Shown: positions 58,412 through 64,000 of the stretch, piece by piece
Position numbering within the stretch: the stretch's first letter is position 1
Layout: each line of letters opens with the position of its first letter
Assembly: GCF_019320115.1 (NCBI RefSeq)
Contig: NC_089593.1
Coordinates: 36,837,835-36,901,834 of the forward strand
Direction: 5' to 3'
DNA length: 64,000 bases
Origin: Miscanthus floridulus
Taxonomy: Eukaryota; Streptophyta; Magnoliopsida; Poales; Poaceae
Position numbers and translations under genes: made by a program
Notes under the pieces: generated by a model
The model's database searches: none
Seen by the model: only the letters and a program-made list of their open reading frames with translations
Told to the model about the DNA's origin: nothing

Positions 58412-60909
58412 ACTGTCCTTCAGTTTTTTATGCTGAAATCTCGGTATGGCTGGTCTGATGCTAGCTTCAATGAGTTTTTGCATGTTCTTGCAAAACTCCT
58501 TCCAAAGGGGGGACAAAGTGCCTGCTAACACATACTTTGCAAAGAAGCTAATCAGTCCACTGACTATGGGTGTCGAAAAGATCGATGCTTGTTGGAATGA
58601 TTGTATCCTATATCGAGGTGACGATTACAAAGACTTGGAGAGTTGTCCGAATTGTGGTGCGAGTAGGTACAAGACCAATAAAGATTATCGGGAAGAAGAG
58701 AATGGAGCTTGCGTAAAGACAGGGAAGAAGTGAAAGAAGACCGAAAAGAAGACTAAAGAGAGTTCAAAAACCAATAGCAATGAAGAAGTATACTATTACG
58801 CGCAGAGAAGGATTACTGCTTTGGTGATGTGGTACCTCCCCGTGGTTGATCGGTTGAGGTGTTTGTTCGCAAACCCTGAGGATGCAGAACTTATGAGCTA
58901 GCATGCTTCTGATGAGCGCAAACACGATGGAAAAGTTTGACATCCATCCAATGCCAAGCAATGGCAAAATTTCAATGACACATACAAGGATTTTGCTAAT
59001 GAACCAAGGAACATAAGGTTCGCGATGAGTACCGATGGAATGAATCCATTTGCCGAGAGGAGCAGCAAGCACAACACATGGCCGATGATCTGGACCATCT
59101 ACAACCTTCTTCCATGGTTGTACCAGAAGCAAAAATACCTTTTGCTAACCATTCTTATTTCTAAACCTTCACAACCTGGTGTCGATATGGATGTGTTCCT
59201 AGAGCCCTTAATGGAGGAAATGAAAAAACTATGTGAAGAGGGCGTGGCCATGTGGGATGAGTTTCGCAAGGAACCATTCACACTAAAAGCAATGATTTTT
59301 GTTACCATAAATGATTACCCAACTCTCTTTTCATTTTGAGGGCAGTTCAAAGGAAATGTTGGTTGTGTAGTATGCCTTGACGAAACCTCACACATGTACC
59401 TTACTGCATCTAACAAGCTAGTGTACTTGAGGCACAGACGCTTCTTACTGAGAGGACACAAGTACCGGTTGAAAAGGATGAACAAGTACTTCGACCATAG
59501 GGATAAATCAAAATCTACTGCTCCATCAGGTACAAGTGTAGGTAAAAGAGTGTTCCTAATAGTCAGCAAAGTCACATTTGTTTTTGGGAAGAAGACCAAA
59601 GATGGAAAGAAAAGAAAGGATGTCAAGGCATCGGACAGGGACACATTCAAGAAGATGTCAATTTTTTCAAGTATTTGCCATACTGGAAAGACTTAGACAT
59701 ACGACACGCGATCGATGGTATGCACGTCTAGAAGAATGTTTTCGATAGCATAATTGGGATCTTGCTCGATGTAAAGGGTAAGACAAAGGAAGGACTCAAT
59801 TCGTGTTTGGACCTGGTCAATTTAGACATCAGAAAAGAACTTACCCTATACCTCAACCAAATGGAAAGTACCTGCTCCCGATAGCAAGCTACAACCTCAA
59901 CCCAGAAGAGAAACATGAGATTTGTGTGTGGCTGAAGACTTTGAAAGTTTTGTCTGGATTCTGCTCCAACATCAGGAGCTGTGTGTCAATGAAAGACCTT
60001 ACACTCACTAACTACAACTCCCATGATTGTCATGTCATGCTGACCACTTTCCTCCCTATTGCCATCAGGGCTATAAAGCCAGTGTTTGTAAAGATGGCAA
60101 TCACAAGATTGTGCTACTTCTTCAACAAGGTCTCACAGAAGGTAATTGACCATGATGAATTGAAGTCGCTACTAGAATTCGCCATGGAGACATTATCACA
60201 GTTGGAGATGTGCTTCCCTCCATCATTCTTCGACATCATGGTACACTTGGTTGTTCACTTGGTGGCTCAAATAGAGGCATTGGGTCCCATGTATTTGCAT
60301 AAAATGTGGACGTATGAGCATTTCATGTCAATTCTGAATGAGTATGTATCAAATCATGCTCACCCAGAGGGGTCCATGATAGAGGCCTACATTACCGAAG
60401 AGGCCATTGAGTCCGGAGGTCCATTCTGCAATAAATGCCTAAAAGACCAGATTGCAATTGGTTTGCCTCCGTCCCGGCATGAGGGTAGGTTGTATGGAAA
60501 AGGGCGAATGGGACAGAAGTCATTCATCCCAAAGGATTACAACACAGTCCTAGAGGCACACCACAACATCCTACATCAACTCTCTATAATGGAGCCATTG
60601 ATCGAACAACGGATGAATGAGCTTCACGAACAAAACAATGGGCACATAGAAGATTGGATCATGAAGGAGCACAAGCGTACGTTCACCACATGGCTGCAGG
60701 ATCAGAACATTCTAGTTGAGGAAATAATGAAGGAAAAAACCATCAAGAAGCTGGCATCTAGACCATCACGCCAGATCACTACATGGCAGACATATGACAT
60801 TAATGGCTTCATGTTTTGTGTCAATTCGAAGGACAGTGGGATTCGCTGTGATGCTTTAGATGAAAATGGTGAATATACTATATATTATGACTTTGTTCAT
60901 AAAACATGA
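58412..60909 (+). pseudogene. CACTA TNP2 pseudogene, segment after the Tekay insertion
   Basis: This continues the coding split at 46233: LQFFMLKSRYGWSDASFNEF, then ISPLTMGVEKIDACWNDCI, SCPNCGASRYK and NIRFAMSTDGMNPF (TNP2 core), DMDVFLEPLMEEMKKL and MYLTASNKLVYLRHRRFL. The last and best preserved part (59803-60909, 368 codons) contains DUF4218-like HLVVHLVAQIEALGPMYLHK and EGSMIEAYITEEAIE. Stops at about 58731, 58900 and 59336 and frameshifts near 58520 and 59690 inactivate it. Conserved acidic residues of the catalytic core cannot be checked through the breaks. Confidence 0.85.
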
Positions 60910-61260
60910 GAACTAGAGTACGGTGTCAATTTTCAGATTCTTATCTTTCAATGCCAATGGGTTGAAGGCCAACGAGGTATCAATGTGGACAACTATGGGC
61001 TGAGAATTGTTGACCTTAGTAAAGTAGGTTACATGGATGGCCCGTGGGTCCTTGGTAACCATGTTGCAAAGGTCTTCTATGCACATGACCTAAGCATTGA
61101 GAATAAAAGGCAAGAAAGCAAAAGCATGTAGTTGTCTCTAGGAAACAACACATTATAGGAGTTGATGGTGTGCTTGATCCTAAGGATTTTAACCAGTTCA
61201 GCTAAATGCTTCTCTTTATAGACCTATCAGAGAAGATAATTAATGTAGATCGAAGTATCC
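60910..61260 (+). pseudogene. DUF4216-like C-terminal part of TNP2 region
   Basis: After the TGA at 60907-60909 and a possible frame break, the reading continues GINVDNYGLRIVDLSKVGYM, GPWVLGNHVAKVFYAHDL, a segment resembling the DUF4216 domain that ends many CACTA TNP2 proteins in grasses. Stops follow near 61130 and 61157. Confidence 0.7.
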
Positions 61261-61317
61261 CAGCAAATTCATTACCCTATTTGCGCCTCGATGGACATGC
61301 AAGAACAGTAGCTGGCT

Positions 61318-61596
61318 AAACTTTGTGCTTGATGTCATTTATCATGTAATTCATGTATTAGCTTGTATGAATGGTTTATCATATAAACTTTGTGCTTGAT
61401 GTCATTTATCATGTATCTAACAATGTACGGTGATTGTGCTCACGCTTTCATAGTTTTTAAAGTTTTTATAGTCCAAATAAATGAATTATTTGGTACAAAC
61501 CATAATAATTTAGATCAGTTCATTACAAACACATAATAATTTAAATTTATTCATTATAAACCATAATAATTTATTACAGCCAACAGTAATTTAAAT
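61318..61596. repeat. Two short tandem repeat tracts after TNP2
   Basis: AACTTTGTGCTTGATGTCAT occurs at about 61319 and 61386 (unit about 68 bp). Then three units with CATAATAATTTA and TTCATTA-AAAC (about 38 bp each) fill 61500-61596. Both are AT-rich and non-coding. Confidence 0.75.
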
Positions 61597-62429
61597 TTCT
61601 AGATCTTCCCAACGTCGTACCACGTACTTGAAGAAGTGCAGATCGTTGATTTCATATGCCAAAATGTGGGTGATGTAGCGCAATGTATTCACTTATGCAC
61701 TCTCCCTTGCTTCACAAGATCGTTCACAAGGTCTACTAACGACGATCAGATATGGTCAAGAACCTTCCATTCTAGTCACAAGATTTTTTTTCCTAGATTC
61801 CCTCTAAAGTTTCCACATGGCCACTATATTCCCAATTATAATGACCCAATTGATGCAGGACCTGATTTATTATGGCTTCAAAGCTACAACCAGCGTATGT
61901 TACGTCCTGCTCAATCTGCAAGTGTTGAGAAAAATGAGGTTACAATAGAACCATGCATATATATAGACATAACAATTAATCTGGATATAAGTTATGAGAC
62001 CGACCACATCATTTATGTTGTTCTCAGCTAGCTATGCACAAAATCACCCAATATCGTAGTGAAGGCGCACATTCAAAGCTCCTATCGTCATGGAGGAGTA
62101 TGTAGGAATATTGTACCCAATATTTTGAAGCATCCTTAAACATTCCAACACAACATATTTTTGCGCACTAATGTCATGATAATCTGTGCGGCCTGTCCTC
62201 TCTATGTATAAAATCATACCTTGTTGGTTACCAGCCCTAGCAAGAATAGAAAAGCCAAGTCGACATTGCTTGAGTCCATCCACAAGGAATATACCCACAT
62301 TGATGTAATCAACCACAAAATTTGAGATTGTCTCTCTGAACCATGGTATAGGATTAATTGTCTATATTTAAGAATTATATATATCAGAGCAAAATATGTA
62401 TAGAGGTGTCTCTAAAACTTGTTACTTAC
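61597..62429. other. Unassigned region with open frames on both strands
   Basis: A 131-codon plus-strand frame (61636-62031) and a 90-codon minus-strand frame (62316-62044; IERTGRTDYHDISAQKYVVL) are open but unrecognised. On the minus strand, collinear with the second frame, reads AEQDVTYAGCSFEAIINQVL. The minus-strand pieces may be exons of a captured gene or the second gene of the CACTA element. I assign no function. Confidence 0.35.
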
Positions 62430-63464
62430 TGATGAGGACATGACACACATGCATATGACCATGTTTGGCGCATGGTATGGAGGGGTAGGAGGCCAGCAAG
62501 GGTGTCCAAGTCAAGAAGGAGGCCCGAGGCTAATTTGGTTTGAGTCCCTAAGGTGGAGGCCCAAAACAACTCAAGTTTGAGTCTGCCTCGGCTCCCAGGA
62601 CCAGTCTGCCTTAAACTGGTCACCCAGGACGCATACGGACTCTATTTTCGACGATCCACATATGGTTGGAAAGCTAATTTGAGACGATGAGGACATGACC
62701 TCCATGCATATGACCATGTTTAGCGCATGGTATGGAGGGGTAGGAGGCTAGCAAGGGTGTCCAAGTCAAGAAGGAGGCCTGAGGCTAATTCTGTTTGAGT
62801 CCCCGAGGTGGAGGCCCAAAGCAACTCAAATTCGAGTCTGCCTCGGCCTCCAGGACCAGTCTACCTTAAACTGGTCATCCAGGACGCATATGGACTCTGT
62901 TTTTGACGATCCACATATGGTTGGAAAGCTAATTTGAGAAGGAGGCAAATCCAAGTGGTCTCATGCCAAAATCCCTTCGGAATCAAAAGGAATAGTCAAA
63001 ATAAGTTAGCGTCCAGAATTTGCCAGGGTGTTGCAACACCGTCTTTTGGTCCGGTGGACCGTGTATCATGTTTGGGCCCATTAGGGGGCACGTCTAGGGT
63101 AGGCGATGACCCTAAGATCTTTATAATCATACACCGCCGCCATCATTGGGTTTTAGGTTTTGCTTAGATTAATCTGTCAAGAACAATTTTGTCGTTCATC
63201 GGTTTGTGAGACCCCAACTTCGTGAGATTAATCATTCATCTGCAATTTGGTTGCTTTCTTTCTTGTTTTTGCTTGTGTTCTTCGTTGCGTAGGCAGGGAT
63301 TAGCCTTCTTGGTGAGGTCAACCAGATTTGTGTCTCGATTGATAACCAGAGGGGTTGTGGTGCGAAGATTGCAGGGTTCGATCTTTCGATCTGATGCCGG
63401 ATCGGTGTGTCATTCTCCGCCACAACGATAGTTATCACTACCTGGTGGAAGATCAGGATCCCCA
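62430..63464 (+). mobile_element. Left LTR of a further LTR retrotransposon
   Basis: The block ends about ten bases before a tRNA-Met primer-binding site, so it is a left LTR of an element that extends past the window. The start at TGATGAGGACATG and end at GATCCCCA are estimates. Its first half is a 255-bp tandem duplication. Ty1/copia is likely from the primer site and LTR size, but no coding region is present to confirm this. Confidence 0.65.
62431..62938. repeat. Two-copy 255-bp tandem duplication in the LTR
   Basis: GATGAGGACATGAC begins units at 62431 and 62686, both ending GGAAAGCTAATTTGAG. The copies differ at scattered positions, mostly transitions. Duplications in U3 are known to change LTR promoter strength; here no effect can be inferred. 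Confidence 0.9.
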
Positions 63465-63474
63465 TTCTATTAAG

Positions 63475-63486
63475 TGGTATCAGAGC
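63475..63486 (+). promoter_or_regulatory. Primer-binding site of the right-edge retrotransposon
   Basis: TGGTATCAGAGC, complementary to the 3' end of initiator tRNA-Met, follows the LTR after TTCTATTAAG. It is a primer-binding site, not a tRNA gene. Confidence 0.88.
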
Positions 63487-64000
63487 TAAGGGATACCGTT
63501 AGGTTAATATTTATCCCCTAGTTTGGAGTGTTTCGCATTTGTCCCATAGTCCAGTGCCATACTTTTTTTTCCTGTCCTATAACCTTCCGTGCCATAGCCT
63601 TTGCATATTTCAGTTTCAGAGTCCGTCGTGTTGAGTTTGTGTCCTGGTCGAGGTCTTGTTGCTGGTTAGGTCGTGTTAGAGTCCAGTTCGTTCCCCTATC
63701 GTTTCCATCAAATCTTTGCTTCCATGACCAATTTTGCGTACATTGTTCCCGTTTTGTCCTCTAATTCGGAGCCAATTTTTAAAACTAGTCTAGTTTTCGC
63801 ATACGAACTCGGATTTCGATGTTCCATATATCAAAATCGATCAGAAAATTTTTTCGGATCAATCCATCCCCAACTTTGCCGGGGTTGGAAAATTGTAATT
63901 TGGTCAAAAACTGGTCACAAGATCCTCTTTTCGTGGTCACAAGCTTTTTGTCGATTTTGAGCACGTTTTCTAAAATTTCCACAGGCCACGTGTTTCACTT
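63487..64000 (+). other. Leader of the right-edge retrotransposon
   Basis: Sequence after the primer-binding site to the window end. No gag start is recognisable; open frames are short. It is the untranslated leader of the element, cut by the window edge. Confidence 0.5.

Noticed and set aside
63475..63486. Possible tRNA-Met gene at TGGTATCAGAGC (also at 49209)
   Set aside because: Only the 3' terminal complement of tRNA is present, next to LTR ends. These are primer-binding sites, and no cloverleaf sequence surrounds them.

Overview
This window looks like plant nuclear DNA from a grass (Poaceae), perhaps a panicoid or Andropogoneae species. The evidence is the mix of grass-type mobile elements, spliced GT-AG genes, AT-rich introns and GC-rich exon and LTR blocks. 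I see no bacterial operons, rRNA, tRNA or CRISPR. Most of the window is nested transposable elements in various states of decay. Only two host-like protein genes are well supported: a short EDM2-like PHD zinc-finger gene (17184-19158, seven exons) and a jacalin-related lectin gene (44516-45567, three exons).

Layout. 1-6374: unassigned sequence, a complete solo LTR (547-2036, perfect 5-bp target duplication) and a second LTR fragment of the same broad type. 6375-11065: a minus-strand Athila-like Ty3/gypsy remnant with two LTR copies around broken gag and RT. 11066-15746: low-information sequence and a CACTA TNP2 transposase pseudogene split by a hAT-type MITE. 15747-16760: nested LTR fragments that run up to the EDM2-like gene and contain its only visible TATA box. 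19159-23071: several MITEs, a GC-rich gene-like fragment and a minus-strand LTR-like block. 23072-27308: a complete CACTA element (TSD AAA) with a two-exon TNPA/Transposase_24-like gene killed by one stop codon. 27742-28017: a hAT-type MITE with a perfect 8-bp TSD. 29036-42062: a 13-kb Tat-lineage Ty3/gypsy element carrying an additional antisense gene between pol and the 3' LTR. 43151-44189: the 5' end of a minus-strand CACTA element. 45755 to at least 61260: a plus-strand CACTA element whose TNP2 coding sequence is interrupted by a full-length 12.2-kb Tekay-type chromovirus (46234-58411). 62430-64000: the left LTR, primer-binding site and leader of another LTR retrotransposon that runs off the window.

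The elements are mostly dead. In the two large gypsy elements most in-frame stops sit where one C-to-T (or G-to-A) change from Gln, Arg or Trp explains them, as expected for cytosine-methylated repeats. The two host-like genes appear shaped by the neighbouring transposons: the EDM2-like gene has an apparent LTR-derived promoter, and the lectin gene lies in a 1.6-kb gap between two CACTA termini.

I did not find convincing evidence of an entirely new biological system. The items most worth following are the antisense gene of the Tat element, the PHD-only EDM2-like gene, the lectin with a predicted membrane tail, and the extra ORF upstream of gag in the Tekay element. All boundaries and identities are from reading the sequence; nothing was searched or aligned by computer.
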